A stretch of 64,000 nucleotides of DNA from NCBI RefSeq assembly GCF_000471905.2, contig NW_006494943.1, positions 6,232,498-6,296,497 of the forward strand, in the 5' to 3' direction. Numbering within the stretch: the first letter of the stretch is position 1; each line of letters starts with the position of its first letter. The DNA comes from Amborella trichopoda (Eukaryota; Streptophyta; Magnoliopsida; Amborellales; Amborellaceae). A program made the translations under genes and the position numbers. The notes under the pieces were generated by a model. That model worked only from the letters and a program-made list of their open reading frames with translations, was not told the origin of the DNA and made no database searches. This document shows, in pieces, positions 45,562 to 58,080 of this stretch.

Positions 45562-45699
45562 TTTCTCTTTTTTTTGGGAGGTTTCATCGTTTCCAAAAGA
45601 GCACGAGGAGCTTATCACGATGGGCGGGCCGGTTTGAATGATCTGGACCGTTGAATTGAGAGACAACCTCGGCTGCACGTTGCCTGGAACGAACGGTTG

Positions 45700-45760
45700 T
45701 GGCACGCCGTCTGGAATGTTCTCCTTCTCGAAGAGTGTATGTTATATAGCCATTGGGTGG
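45700..45760 (+). promoter_or_regulatory. Ascorbate peroxidase core promoter with HSE-like sites
   Basis: GAATGTTC (45714-45721) and TTCTCGAA (45725-45732) are two inverted pairs of heat-shock half sites separated by three bases. TATATAG follows at 45743-45749, about 30 bp before a likely start near 45775. Known: cytosolic APX promoters of other plants carry functional heat-shock elements. The half-site spacing here is not a perfect continuous array. Confidence 0.55.
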
Positions 45761-45774
45761 GCAGGGGAGTGTGC

Positions 45775-45852
45775 TCTGCTCGTGCCTTTGAGATTTAGGG
45801 TTCATCGCTCTCTTTCCACTCCTGCAAGAAAACAACAGGCGAAAACTTTTAG
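45775..45852 (+). other. Untranslated first exon of the peroxidase gene (inferred)
   Basis: CT-rich leader text ends AAACTTTTAG before GTGAGC, a good donor at 45853. The next acceptor used by the coding exon is at 47566. A leader intron is usual in this gene family. The start site is inferred from the TATA position. Confidence 0.5.
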
Positions 45853-47566
45853 GTGAGCTTCCCTTTGATGCTTAAAGGTCATGGGATTAGGGTTTCTTCG
45901 GGTATAAAGCGCTTGTTAGTATTTTCATTTCAGATTTTCTCTCTCTCGCTCTCATCCGTCTATCCATTATCTATCTTGGTTAAAGAGAGCGAAGCCCTGA
46001 GTTGATCGAGTCTTTCAGTGAGTGGATCGATAGAGCTGAGATGCCGTGTTGTACAATATTTTCAGTTCATGTTTGATCGCTCTTTCTCTGATTCCTTGAT
46101 CGCTTTCTCTCTAATTCCTCTGTAGACGAGGGGTCTGAGTTGAACGATTCTGTTGAGGCCAGTGAAACCAGGAAGTCCATCAAATATGCCTTCTCTCTAA
46201 TTCTTTTGCAGAGGAGCGGAGCTCTGAGTTGAGCGAGTCTATTGAGGCTCTAGTCAATGGAACCAGGAAGTCCATTAAATATGCCTTTGTGTTTTTCACC
46301 ATCTCTCTCTTTCTCTATTTCTCTTGGAATAACCATCATAAAGCTCTTGTCGAGTGGAAATCCTTCCAGAGAAAAGCTCTCGCTCTCTGGTTGCATAGAT
46401 TGATCAGCTTATTCTTTACTGAGTAATATACTCTTCATTTTCAGATTGCGATTTTTATCTATCTCTTTGTTTCAGTGATGTTTTTGGCATTTTATGCTAG
46501 GACGTTCCAATTCAGCTGCTATCAGCCAGTGAATTTTGCTTGGTTTTTCCATCCTTAATTGTGTCTTTTTCTTTTTTCTTTGTTTTACGGGTTTGACGGA
46601 TTTAGTTTGATATTTATCTGCTCTATGAGCTCTAGATTGCTGTAGCATCTTTTGGTTGTTTATTGTGCTTGATTGCCATTAATCTTCTTTGTGAGCTGCA
46701 GTTTGGAGCTCCTTTAATTTTGTGTGTGTGTCTCTCTCTATGTACATGTATTTGTTCACAGATGGGTTTGATCTGGCCATTCCTTTCCAGTACTTCGATT
46801 TGAGGGTTGATTGCTTTTTGCTCTGTTATTTCAGTTGCACTTTTCATGTTTAGAGGGCTTATTTTAGGGAATATGAGTTGATGATCTCTCTTTTATAGTG
46901 TTACTTCTTAGTTTGATGGATTTTCTTTGTTTCAGTGATGTTTTTGGCATCTGATGCTAAGACGTTCCAATTCCGCTGCTATCCCGCTAGTTAATGTTGC
47001 TTGGTTTTTCCATCCTTAATTCTGTCTTTTTCATTTTTCTTCGGGTTTGATGGATTTAGTTTGATATTTATCTGCTCTATGAGCTTTAGATTGCTGGAGC
47101 ATCTTTTGGTTGTTTATTGCTTGATTGCCATTAATCTTCTTTGTGAGCGTCAGTTTGGAGCTCCTTTAATTCTCTCTCTCTCTCTCTCTCTCTCTCGCTA
47201 TATATATGTATGCATGTATGTATGTATACACACTTTTATCTTCTTTTGAGTTTCAGTTTGAAGCTCTTGTCAATGAATATAATTGTGTCATAATTTTATT
47301 ATGAATGCTGATCTATTGTGGAATTTTCTTATTTTTTGGAGTTCTCTAAAATATCCTTTCTGGTGCTTTCATGTTGAGAATTTTCATCTACTTTTCTTGT
47401 TTACGTGCTTTTTTTCTTCTTTTTTTTTTTTTGGCATATTAGCTTTTTTAATGATGCATTTTTTTTTTTAATCCAGCTAATATGTTCCTGTCTAATCGGA
47501 ATTTTTATTAGTTTTTCTTTTAAATGTTGATTCTAGCATTTTTTTTTTCATGTTGAACATTCACAG
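45853..47566 (+). repeat. Peroxidase leader intron built from duplicated segments
   Basis: Three related pieces with GAGCG/GAGGGG...CTGAGTTGA..GA.TCT occur at 45985-46013, 46126-46190 and 46212-46290. The last two follow acceptor-like CTCTGTAG and TTTTGCAG and share GGAAGTCCATYAAATATGCC. A larger block (TTTCAGTGATGTTTTTGGCAT to GGAGCTCCTTTAAT) is present at 46464-46720 and again at 46924-47170, followed by a (CT)n run. Alternative leader exons are possible. Confidence 0.65.
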
Positions 47567-47574
47567 GTAACATC

Positions 47575-50500
47575 ATGAGCAAGTGCAAGTGCTACCCGGA
47601 AGTCTGTGAGGAATATCAGAAGGCTGTTGAGAAATGTAAGAGAAAGCTCAGGGGCTTCATTGCGGAGAAGAACTGTGCACCGTTGATGGTCCGTACTGCG
47701 TAAGTATTCCTCACTCGAAGATTTGATCAACAAAAGCATTGCCTGTATGACTACTTTTCTACATTGGATCTTGTATGCTGTTCACATCAGTTATTGTGTA
47801 TGGAAGTTGTATTGGATTGGAAATAACAAAATGCAGAGTATTAGACTTAATGCTTCTCCACCCCAGGCCCCCCTAAAACAAGGTGTGCAAAAGAGTTGCA
47901 AATTGCTCCAAATCATGATCCCTGAATATGAATTTGAGCTTCATATCACTGAGTGCCATTACCTGTTCCAATGGACCGTGCATGTTTGATTTGGAGGCAG
48001 TAGATTCAGAGCATTTTTGGAGCCTCAAATCATTTGTTTTCTTTCTTTGGCATTGGTGAGACTGAAATGGAACTTTTTTGGACCTCTTACTGGCCTTGAA
48101 AACGGCTTTGGATGTGGGAAGTGTTAAGTCTGATGCATTCTAGGGATGTACATAAGGTTTTGTGCCTTAGTAGTGTGCATAATAAAGATATAAGAGGCTA
48201 TTTAATGCGATGAAAAACTACTGCGATCAAAAACTTAAGAGACTGTGAGGCTATTTTTCGTAGGCCAGCATTTCAATATAATATTCAGTTACATTAGGAG
48301 ATTCCTTATGATTTTGGGAAAAACTTTTTCATTTAATTTATCGAGCTTTTCTTTATTATTGAACTCCGTTGGATTTGAATTTTGTCGACTCTGATGGGAA
48401 ACTCTTTGTTGCAGTTGGCATTCTGCAGGAACTTTTGATGTCTGTACTAAAACTGGGGGTCCCTTTGGGACAATGAAGTACCCAGAAGAACTTGCCCATG
48501 GTGCTAATGCTGGGCTTGATATTGCTGTTAGGCTATTGGAGCCTATTAAGGAGCAATTTCTGATATTGACTTATGCTGATTTCTATCAGGTTCAAGATTC
48601 TTTGGCATCTCTTTGCTTATTATCCTATGCATAATTTTCTTTTTTGGCATCTCTTTGCTTATTATCCTATGCATAATTTTCTTTATTCATATCATAAGTT
48701 AGTTAATTGTTTTATATCTGAACTAAATGTCGAATTTTTGTTGTAGCTTGCTGGAATTGTTGCTGTGGAAGTTACAGGAGGACCGGAGATTCCTTTCCAT
48801 CCAGGAAGACAGGTAATAATTTTTATTTTATATGTGATAACAAGTTCTTCCTCTCTAAATATGGACAACCGCCCTCTTGACATCCTTGGGGAAAAAACAT
48901 TCCTCTTCTGCCATCCTACAACTACATCCGTGTGCATATTTTTTTATGTTATGGTTGATGGGCTTTGATGCACATTGTCAGATGTGTATGCATAGTGTTA
49001 TGATTGGAAGTTTCATGAAATTGGGCTGTGAATTAACCTGTTTTTTATGACATTTTTGTATGGGGTATAGGAAATTTATCTAGCTATGAATGTTACACTT
49101 GTGTTGCTTAATACTTACAGTTAACATAATCAATATTTTCACCAGCACAGGATTAGAATATGTATGTATGAAAACTGAATGGTAGAAATACTTTTAGGGA
49201 AAATTTCGTATGGAACCCTAATTCCCTGTCTTATTTCATGGTAGACCTTCTTTTCATTTTTCTTTCAAGCGGCATAAAAAAATCCCTTAGGATTTCACCG
49301 TACCCCCTCATCTCTTATCTCCCTCATTATTCACTTTTGACCATAAAAATTAAGCCCCAACAAACTTTTCTATATCATTTCAACCCCAAAACGTTTCAAA
49401 AACCTTTTTAACCTTAAAAATTTTTTAACCCACCCCATTATATCTCCAACCCCATTATATCTTTTAACCCAAAAACGCTTCAAAAATATTTTTTTATTAT
49501 ATTTTTTGCCTTTTCAGCCCCTCAATTCTATGTTGAGGGCTCCTTACCTCTCTCTCACATTGGGTTAAAATGATATAAAAGGGTTTGTTGGGGCTAATTT
49601 TTATGGTAAAAAATGAATAAATGAGGGAGATAAGAGATAAAGGGGTACGGTAAAATCCTTAGGGATTTTTTTATGCTGTTTGAAAAAAAATGGAAGGAGA
49701 GTTTACCATGAAATAAGATGGGGAATTAAGGTTCTGTACGAAATTTTCCCATGATGAGTCGGCTGTAGGGCTATGCTGTTAAAGGATAACAATATCCATG
49801 TTCTATTTAATGATCAGTAAATATCTTGGTTGAGTTCATACGTGTCTTCTTAAATCAAGAACGATGTATATCGATGATGTAGTCAGTGGTCAGTAAACAA
49901 GAAGAAGAATCCATCCAAAGAACCTGTGTTGTCATACTTGTTTGAGAGGGTATGGCTAAACCGAAGAATCCTCCTAATGTAGATCCAACTATAAAATTGG
50001 TGCCTTATGCATTAAATTTTGTGTATAGTCAATGGTTACCAGCACTGCCACTTAGATAGATTTGTATTTCAAAATGTACATGTGGTAATGATTGAGTGAT
50101 CTGTACCTTTGCATTTAAATATTGGGACCACCAATGCTATGTGTGGGCTATAGAGGACCAACATATGTGGCTCCATATTGACTTTCATTTATTTAAGATT
50201 GTCTGTGATACATTAAAGATAATGTTCATTTTCTACTTTTGAATGATGATTGTACCTTTGTATTTGTAGAATCATAGGAACTTGAATGGATGGATATTAT
50301 CCTTGAAGGGTTATTACTTTTGATAACTGTATGTTTATTAGTCTTAAAGTGCTGATATTTTGTATCTGGCCATGTCAAGGATACTTGCATCATCTTGGTC
50401 ATAGAATCTGTTTCTAGTCACTCACTGACATTTGGCTGCTATGTCGTGTTCCTACTTAATAGGATAAGACCGAGCCACCAGTTGAAGGCCGCCTCCCTGA

Positions 50501-52823
50501 TGCCACGAAAGGTTTGACTTTAAAGTCTCCTTTCATGATAGCAAGAATGACGTTTTCATGAATGATGCCCTCTAAATATTTCAAGGTGCCTGACGATTTA
50601 GGTCCTTTTGGCAGGTCCTGACCATCTGAGACAAGTCTTCATCAAGCAAATGGGCCTTACTGACAAGGACATTGTTGCTCTATCTGGTGCACACACCCTG
50701 GTATGGTTGGTTTATGAATCACATTTTTTTTATGAAAACCATTGGGCACTACTATGAGGACTACTCCTCACTTTGCTTGGAACGTGAAAGTTTGCCTTCT
50801 TGGATCCTATCTTTTACAACTGGCACATTTTGCGGGCACACTTGATGGAAGATACAATGAAATTCCTCTGTAAAGCGTAAATAATTAGAGAGAGCCATGT
50901 GGCTTCTTCTGTCCTGCAAAATAAACTTGCAGAGCTTACTATTTTCTGATTTCTTAAGTAACAAAATAAAATATTTTATTCGCCACCAATAATTGATAGC
51001 ACCATAGTGTGTCTGTAACTTTATATTTCATCCATTTAAGAAAAAAATCAAATCATGAAATCCCATGAATTTGTTTCCAAACACAAAAGCTAACTCAATT
51101 ACTTTTGCTCTGCTGGAGCTTTGGTTATTGAGATTCTATACGAAGCATGCCTACTGATCGAAGAAAAATATGACACGTCACTCTTTTGTACAGGGAAGGT
51201 GCCACAAGGAGCGTTCAGGATTTGAGGGAGCTTGGACTTCCAACCCTCTCATCTTTGATAACTCCTACTTCAAGTAAACACTTTATGTTATTGCATATTG
51301 TTTAAACATGGGATCATTGTGTGCTGAATGTGGTTATGGTTACAAGACATATACATGCACATACATACTGTGTATGAAAAAACTTGACTGGTTAATGGAC
51401 CTTAGGCTTCAATTAATCACTTGAACAGGCCAGTCCATGTGCTCCTAAACACCTGCTGGGCTGGTTGGTTAATTTTCTTGTGTGGGATTTAGACTTGAAG
51501 CTTCATTTTAATAGTTAAAAGGTATAGGGGGAAACCGGAATGCATAGACTGTGACTAAATTATTGCTCTAGCTTTTGTAGAATACACTGAGGTTTAATTT
51601 CATAATAATGAGGTTTCTGCATTCTTGTATATCAATTCTGATTAATGACCAAAAAAAACCTGATCCGAGAATGCATAAAATAAAAGTTGATCATACTATC
51701 ATGTTGACCATAAGGACATCTGGTATTTAAATGAGAATATTTTAAACATGCTCATAAACCAAAATTTGTAACCTTCATGCTGTAAAAAATGTGCGGTGTT
51801 TGGTAATAGGGGTGGTGTTCTTTATGTTCCTGAAGGAAGTTTTGTTTGTGAAGCCTCTTGTTCGGTTTTATCGTTATTAGTGTATGCAATTTTCTCTCTT
51901 CCTTGGATGCCTATGGATGTTGGTGTGATATGATAGGAATAAGTCTTCCAGGAAGAATTTTGCCCTTGGGTAAACCAAGAGGGGAATAGTATACTTTAAA
52001 TGGGAGACTAGATAGTGGCTTCGTAGTCACGTACTTTTTAAGGTCATTGCATGTGTTATGGTTCCATATTGTTTATATGTGAAGCAGTTGGCCTACCAAT
52101 TGTTTTTGTGAATAAGATTGGTTGGTTTCAAACTGTTCAGGGAGCTTTTGAGTGGAGAGAAGGAAGGCTTGCTTCAGTTGCCATCTGACAAGGCCCTGAT
52201 TGAGGATCCTGCTTTCCACCCGTATGTGGAGAAGTATGCAGCGGTATGTGCTCACCCTATGCATTATGTTTATTATCTCTAGTATCTGTTAGTAGTAAGA
52301 GAAGTGACTTCCCAATTTGCTGGGAAGAGTTTTCAGCTGGGATGTGATGTATGTTGTTTCATTGCAATTCACTGAATTGTAATGCGAGTGGTTGCATAGT
52401 AATGCTTGGTGTTGGGGCCCATGATAATCTTCACCAGGAGACATTGGGTATCTTTTCTCAATATGTCAAATGCTATGGTTTTGCTAGCTGCTCTGAAGCA
52501 AATTGTGGGAGTCTTCATCTGGTGTGGGAGTTCGTCTGATATGAAATGTGATTTTTACAGGATGAGGATGCCTTCTTTGCTGACTATGCTGAAGCCCACT
52601 TGAAGCTTTCGGAGCTTGGGTAAGAAATCCTTTTGGCTTCTTTTCATTTTTCTCTTTCCCCCTTCCTCTAGTGAATGCTGAGATAGGCTCACATTAAAAT
52701 GATATAATGCTTTTTACTAATGATCATAAAAGACGACTAAAATAGCTCTTCCTGGTTTTGTCCTGTTGCGTTTTAATTAATTGAGTTCAATGCTCTTTGT
52801 GTTGCAGATTTGCTGATTGCTGA
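47575..52823 (+). CDS. APX1: Cytosolic L-ascorbate peroxidase (EC 1.11.1.11)
   Basis: Reduces H2O2 to water with ascorbate in the cytosol (ascorbate-glutathione cycle). Nine coding exons with GT-AG introns: 47575-47699, 48415-48589, 48747-48812, 50463-50511, 50615-50700, 51194-51273, 52141-52243, 52561-52619, 52808-52823. They sum to 759 nt, 252 residues plus TGA, against 250 in typical cytosolic APX. All key residues are visible: Arg40, Trp43 and His44 (distal, in VRTAWHSAG), Lys32, Cys34 and Arg174 (ascorbate binding), His165 (heme ligand, SGAHTLG), Trp181 and Asp210. It ends LSELGFADC with no membrane tail, so it is not a peroxisomal form. Oddities: the N-terminus carries three Cys ([14 protein letters not shown]) and the usual Leu after the distal Arg is Thr. 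Intron 3 contains a 554-bp MULE. Start chosen because the exon opens 8 bases before this ATG and the N-terminus aligns with the family. The number in the symbol is by similarity only. Confidence 0.95.
49197..49750. mobile_element. Non-autonomous MULE in peroxidase intron (554 bp)
   Basis: Starts GGGAAAATTTCGTATGGAACC and ends GGTTCTGTACGAAATTTTCCC. The ~200-bp arms match each other inverted and match the outer part of the big MULE's TIRs (CTTATTTCATGGTAGA, CTTTCAAGCGGCATAA, ATTTCACCGTACC). No coding. A 9-bp duplication is not readable at the borders. It lies in coding intron 3 and leaves splice sites intact. Confidence 0.8.
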
Positions 52824-53200
52824 ATGCTTTAAAGATGGTGCTAGTGGTATTTTCTCCTGCTTTCCCTCGATTTCGTTATGGCGTCATACTTGTGATGGGT
52901 TAGTTGCTAGGTTGGGAGTTGGTTGGATAAATAATAATACAGTGGTGTGTGGTCCATGTAGATTTTGGTCGATTTTTGTTGGCTTTTTTGCCTGGTAATA
53001 TTTTGTTTCGTGACAGTGGACGGTGTCTTTTGTTGTGACTAAATTTGGTACCTTCAATGCTTGTTACTGGAAGAAAATGAAACACCGCATGTTCTGCATT
53101 GTATACTGCAGTGATTACCTTAAAAATATGATTAACTGAAAAGGACACCCCAATGCAGTGCATCTTGTGACCCATAAATATTGTTTCAATCTTCATTTGA
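52824..53200 (+). other. 3' untranslated region of the peroxidase gene (inferred)
   Basis: Follows the TGA at 52821-52823. T- and G-rich text with AATAATAAT-like words near 52928-52940 could include a far upstream or polyadenylation signal, but the end cannot be fixed. Confidence 0.4.
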
Positions 53201-53804
53201 CTGGGCTGGTCCATGCGAGATGATTAAAAACATGGGTGCCTTGTAAATACCTCTTTGGCGGTTGCTCGTTGCAATCATGCCTTTGGAGGTTCCGCAGACC
53301 CTAATTTTTTTATTAAACGATCAGTCATTTCTATAGTGAAAGGAGTAAAAGCGCCATGAAAACAATAGAAGATGAAAAAAAATAGAGAAATACAAGTACA
53401 GCTAAATCCTGGTGTCATCACCTAGACCCTAGCCTCGTAGTATTAAAAACCTCCAAGCGGGCTTCAATTAGATGTTGACTGTTGTACGAAGGACTTTACC
53501 ATACCTGTTCATCTGAGGATGAAGCGAGTGCTGATGGCTTCATGGGCAATTGAGAGATTACTATGCAGTAAAAAGAGAGCCTTTTGAGGCAGAAATTGGA
53601 GAGAGAGAGAGAGAAACATTGCCGCCCACGTCAATGGCTGATTCTATCAACCCTGGGTGAAAACTAATCCTTTCTGTTAAATGCATGTGCAGTGGATGTC
53701 TGAGAGAAATTGAAGGACCTGTTTCTTTGATGTTCGATAGTTCTTCGTAGGGTCCCGTTGCATGCTTTGGGAGCAATGCATTGTTGCGGTAGTGACATTG
53801 TCTA
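53201..53804. other. Intergenic DNA after the peroxidase gene
   Basis: No gene recognised. A short (GA)n run lies at about 53598-53612. Confidence 0.4.
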
Positions 53805-53812
53805 GCCCATTG

Positions 53813-54269
53813 TTGGAAAAACCGACCGATTTAACCGGTATTGCTCAGTTAGATCGGAATCGGCATTGGCCGGTTTCGGTTTTGGACGGTTCGGGTGATT
53901 GATCAATATTTAACAAAAAAATGTATATAAATTTTTAAAAATAAGAAATTTGGTTTTTAATATATTTTTAAATATTTTTTATATTATGGCAAAAATTAAA
54001 AATTATTTTTGTCATTAATGTCCACTTTTATAATCTCTTTTCGTAGAATTTTAAAAATACCTTTGGCCACAAATCTATTTTTTTCCATTAATTTTCAAGT
54101 TCATTTCGATATTTGTTGTCTTAATCATTCTTTATATCCTTTTCATATTTTAGTAGATTTTTTTTTTGTATCATTTTTTTTTCAACAATTTTCAGACCAC
54201 TCGGGGCTTGCTTTGTTAGAATGATTGAATTGACCGATTTACTGGCTAGGTCGATTAAACCTCTTCCAA
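53813..54269. mobile_element. Possible small non-autonomous DNA element (457 bp)
   Basis: Starts TTGGAAAAACCGACCGATTTAA and ends TCGATTAAACCTCTTCCAA; the ends pair loosely over TTGGAA and TTTAA/GGTTTAATCG. Flanks GCCCATTG and ACCCATGT agree at most positions, a possible decayed 8-bp duplication. The first part is rich in CCGGTTTCGG-type words. Confidence 0.4.
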
Positions 54270-54479
54270 ACCCATGTTTGATAAACAGTTGAGTTTTGAT
54301 GTTACGAATATTGGTTTAGCCCATGAAATTATAAATATACAAAAAGATTATAAGTTCACAGTCACTCTGTTCGTCAAATTTTAAATTGGGTGGTTGTATA
54401 TCCATGGGTTAGATTCAAAGGCTAAAATGAATTTCTTTTAACTTCATGACACTTCCCAAGCCATGCGATTTGGTGGTAT

Positions 54480-55100
54480 ACAATCCTATTTTGTTCTCAC
54501 GTTATTATGCTTGCATGAAAATAGGGAATAGTAATATATCATCCACTCCAAGCGTGAAAGGTCCTATTTTGTTCTCACGTGATCATGCTTGCATGAAAAT
54601 AAGGAAGAGTAATATATCCATCCACTTCCAAGCGTGAAAGGTTTTCACATATCCAAGTGGACCTTTACTATAAAGTCGAATCTTACCCTTGAAAGTTCCA
54701 TGTTGGATCCTCCAAATGAAACATCGAGATGTAGAGCTAATGTGTACGAATATTTTTAGGAAAAATATATCATTCATACTATTTTTTGGGCCTAACCTTT
54801 TGGTTGTACGAATGCTTTTAGGAAAAATATATCATTCATACTATTTTTTGGGCCTAGCCTTTTGGTGAGAATGGAGTTAGAGCATTAATCATCGGATTAC
54901 TATCATCAAGCTCCAACCCATTCTCAAATGGTAAGTCAGAGGGGATTTTTGGACTCCTACCCTTTTGGTGAGAATGAAGTAAAAAACCTCATAATGGGAC
55001 TGAGCAATACTATCGCCAAAATCCTATATCTTCTCTCGAAAGTGGTAAAGTCAGTGGGGATTTGAGCCCTACCCTTTGGTGAGGCCTTATATCTTTTCTC
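54480..55100 (+). repeat. Series of short tandem duplications
   Basis: CCTATTTTGTTCTCACGT and GCTTGCATGAAAATA...AAGCGTGAAAGG occur at 54484-54562 and 54563-54641. TAGGAAAAATATATCATTCA through GGGCCTARCCTTTTGG occurs at 54756-54803 and 54818-54866. From 54857, TTTTGGTGAGAATG, CTCAAATGGTAAGTCAG and GGGGATTTKRGNCCCTACCC recur about every 100 bp; the reverse of the last resembles a tRNA B box, so SINE origin is possible. Confidence 0.65.
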
Positions 55101-55898
55101 AAAAGTGATGAAGTAAGTGGGAATTGACCTTTCCTGATTTTATCGTCACCATGAACACTGGTGTTACGGTAAGTTGAAAACCATTCCACGGCACCCATAA
55201 GTACCTTGTTAATTTAATTTTCGCTCAAAATGCCTTTGATAAATCGTTTGCCTTGTAACCAGGCGTAAATTCTTGAAGGGTCTGGTATGCCTTGGTCCAA
55301 GTCTTTTGTATATCCATTCTTATGGATCTAAACCGATCATTACTCGGTTATAGGGCTTTTGAGATTTTTTAAATAATAATAATAAATTGCTAAATAATAT
55401 GAGGGGTTTTGATGCATATAGGTCTGGATGCATATGGTGTGATAATCCGCTTTTTTTTTATTTTTATTTTATTATTAATAATTATCTCAATTTTTATAGC
55501 TCAACTTTAATTTTTTTTTGTAATATGGAAATTTTCTGGGGCATTTTATTTACATTGTGTATCTTATTTTCCATGTATTTTTCTAAGATATATTGATTTT
55601 AGTTAATGGCACTGCTGATTTTCCTGTATCACTGTACTATTGATTTCCTAGAAGTAGAGAAATGAGATTTGAATCTTTTTTTTTTTGGATCATGTTTGAT
55701 CCAATTTTGTTCTATGATCAATTGGATGAATGTTTAATAACATTTTGATCAATTCTATTAAGTTTAAGATGAATCAAAAACTCAAATAAGATACGCACTC
55801 TCTTGGTTTTTACTTCAAGATAAAAAACGACAAATTTGGAGGCAACTATTTTGATTAAAAAAATTCTATGAAACTTTACGATGAAATCTGCATTGAAT
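55101..55898. other. AT-rich intergenic DNA; nothing recognised
   Basis: No gene, RNA or bounded repeat. Confidence 0.4.
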
Positions 55899-56130
55899 GG
55901 GTGTGGTTTGGATAAGGTTGTAGCCTTTAAAAAATCAAACTAAGGTGCACTTCCAAACTTTGTCTTGCAATTTGGTGTAGAAAATTCTTAGGATGGTACG
56001 ATAGTCTATTTTTATCTCTACTCATAAAATTTTAAACCCAAAAATGGTTCAAATCATGTAGATCTATAAAAGCATGGAAATCTTGAATAAGGCACGTTGT
56101 AAGATGTATTATTCTTGTGAGTTGAACTCT
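55899..56130 (+). mobile_element. MITE family A, 5' part only
   Basis: GGGTGTGGTTTGGATAAGGTTG begins the copy, and GTAGATCTATAAAAGCATGG and GTAAGATGTATTATT follow the family order. The rest is missing where the next TIR element begins (about 56154). Confidence 0.6.
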
Positions 56131-57164
56131 CTTTCCCCCCTTATCCTGGAGACATTAGGGGCCTATTTGATAACTGGAAGCAAGTTCAAGAACTGTAAAT
56201 TAAAAGTTCTTAAGTTATGTGAACTTAAGGAGTTCCTGGTTTCTGTGTTTGATAACCTCCCTGGGAAGTTAAGAAGTTACTGGTTTCTGTGTTTGATAAT
56301 CTCTTGGGAATTTAAGAAGTTTCTGGTTTTCGTGTTTGATAACCTCTTGGAAAGTTAAAGAAGAACTGGGTATCTGTATTGGATTAGAGAAAAGACTAGT
56401 TTTCATCCCATTAGCAAGAGTTACATTTTTCATATGTCCACCACTAACACCATATGATAAAATTGCATTGTGGTTTCCAAACCGGCCTATAGTCCGTATC
56501 AAAAAAAATATCATGAGGCAGATATCATCTTGAAGTTTTACAAAATCAGTGGCAATCATGTAATTTTTATAAAGCGCATATTATTTTGAAGTTTCCTAAA
56601 TCAGTGGCAGTCATGTAACTTATTTTCTGTTTCTTTTTTTTGCGAAGAATAAGTGCACATAGTTTCTTTTTTTGTAAAGAAGTATGGACATGCATGAAGA
56701 CAAACAAAATCCATAGAGAAGTGTAGTCTACCTTTGTGATATTTGTAGTCTCTATCTGATTCTTGTAACAATTTTTTGTTTGCATGATTTTGTGTTTCCA
56801 TGATTTTGTTTTTTTGCATTCACTTTTTCAATATATTTTTTTTGACAACTTTTCTCAAAATATATAGTACTTATAAACAGTGAAAATAAAAATGCAAAAT
56901 GTTTCATATCATGGCATTGGAAACAAAAAGATATTTTCAAAAAAAAAAAAGAAAATGCAAAATGCAGAATAGAATAAATTCACTAATCAATGAACATTTC
57001 AAGATTTGCATGCTATGTAGCCCAATGGATAAACTACGAGTGAAGTTTGAGAGTCAAAAGTGCACAAAAATATGAAAGACACTTGGGGTCAAAATATTGA
57101 AACTCTATGGAGGCATTAGATGCTTTAGAAAAAGGATGTATAATATCCAATGCGTTACAGAGAA

Positions 57165-57425
57165 CTATACTCCATCGGGGTAATCCACATTTGATGAAAT
57201 TATGAGTGGTGATGAAGAGGTAGGACCCACTATTGTGATCATATACTGTTCTAGGGGGTTGCAGTCCCTCTTTATACCATTTATCATTTCATTAGACGAG
57301 GACCATCCCATGGAATATGCAAATGAGTAGCAATTGGATATAATATACACTTCCATTCTTGAAATGTAATAACAAATCATAACATGTAATAACTTTAACA
57401 CTGATGCATCTGTATCAAGCAGCAT
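57165..57425 (-). other. Unrecognised open frame (86 codons) in the TIR element
   Basis: An open minus-strand frame with mixed composition, containing MGWSSSNEMINGIKRD and NVDYPDGV. No domain recognised. It could be part of a lost transposase or a chance frame. Confidence 0.2.
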
Positions 57426-58080
57426 TCACAATTGATGCGTCCATAAAAAGAAAACTACATACAAAACCAGTCCATTCAATAATTAACCTGTAATAGTTTA
57501 AACATACATAATTCAAAATACAAGAGTGGGAACGAAACCTCTGCTCTATATAAACTTTTTTATTTATAAAATAGTTTAGGAGTTAGTTTTTTTAAAGTGT
57601 TAGTAGGGTGGTGTGAGTGGGAACGAAACCACCATGTGGCAACATCTTTTGTTCTTTTTTGTTTTCTTTTTTCTTTTTTTTTTAAATACTTATTTAATCT
57701 TTATAAAGTAGATTTCATCTTTTGTTGTTTTTTTTTTTTTTGAAGTACTCGTTTCATCATTATAAAGTAGAGTTCAAAATTTCTGATTGAAAAAATCTTC
57801 TTAAGTAGGTCTTTGGTCCAACAAAGTAAGTGTATGGTATGCTCCGTCGAGAGCATGTTATTCTCAATCAAAAGAAACTAATCAAACAGGAAATATTAAG
57901 CCTAAATAAGAAAAATAAAAGAAAATAATCAAACTAGAAATATTAAGGCTAACTAAAAAGGAAAACATTAGTCAGTCGATGGGAGAAATCTAAGCCATCG
58001 AGGGCTTCGATGGGAGAGATCTAAGCCATTTGTTTTTCTTTTTTTTAAACATCAGCCAGTCGATGGGAGAGAAAAAAACA

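Noticed and set aside
46229-46426. A 65-codon peptide gene
   Set aside because: Lies in the peroxidase leader intron in duplicated DNA with no recognisable domain; kept only as a possible uORF or alternative leader.
56269-56940. Overlapping minus-strand frames of 62-96 codons
   Set aside because: AT-rich low-complexity translations over subterminal repeats; no protein similarity recognised.
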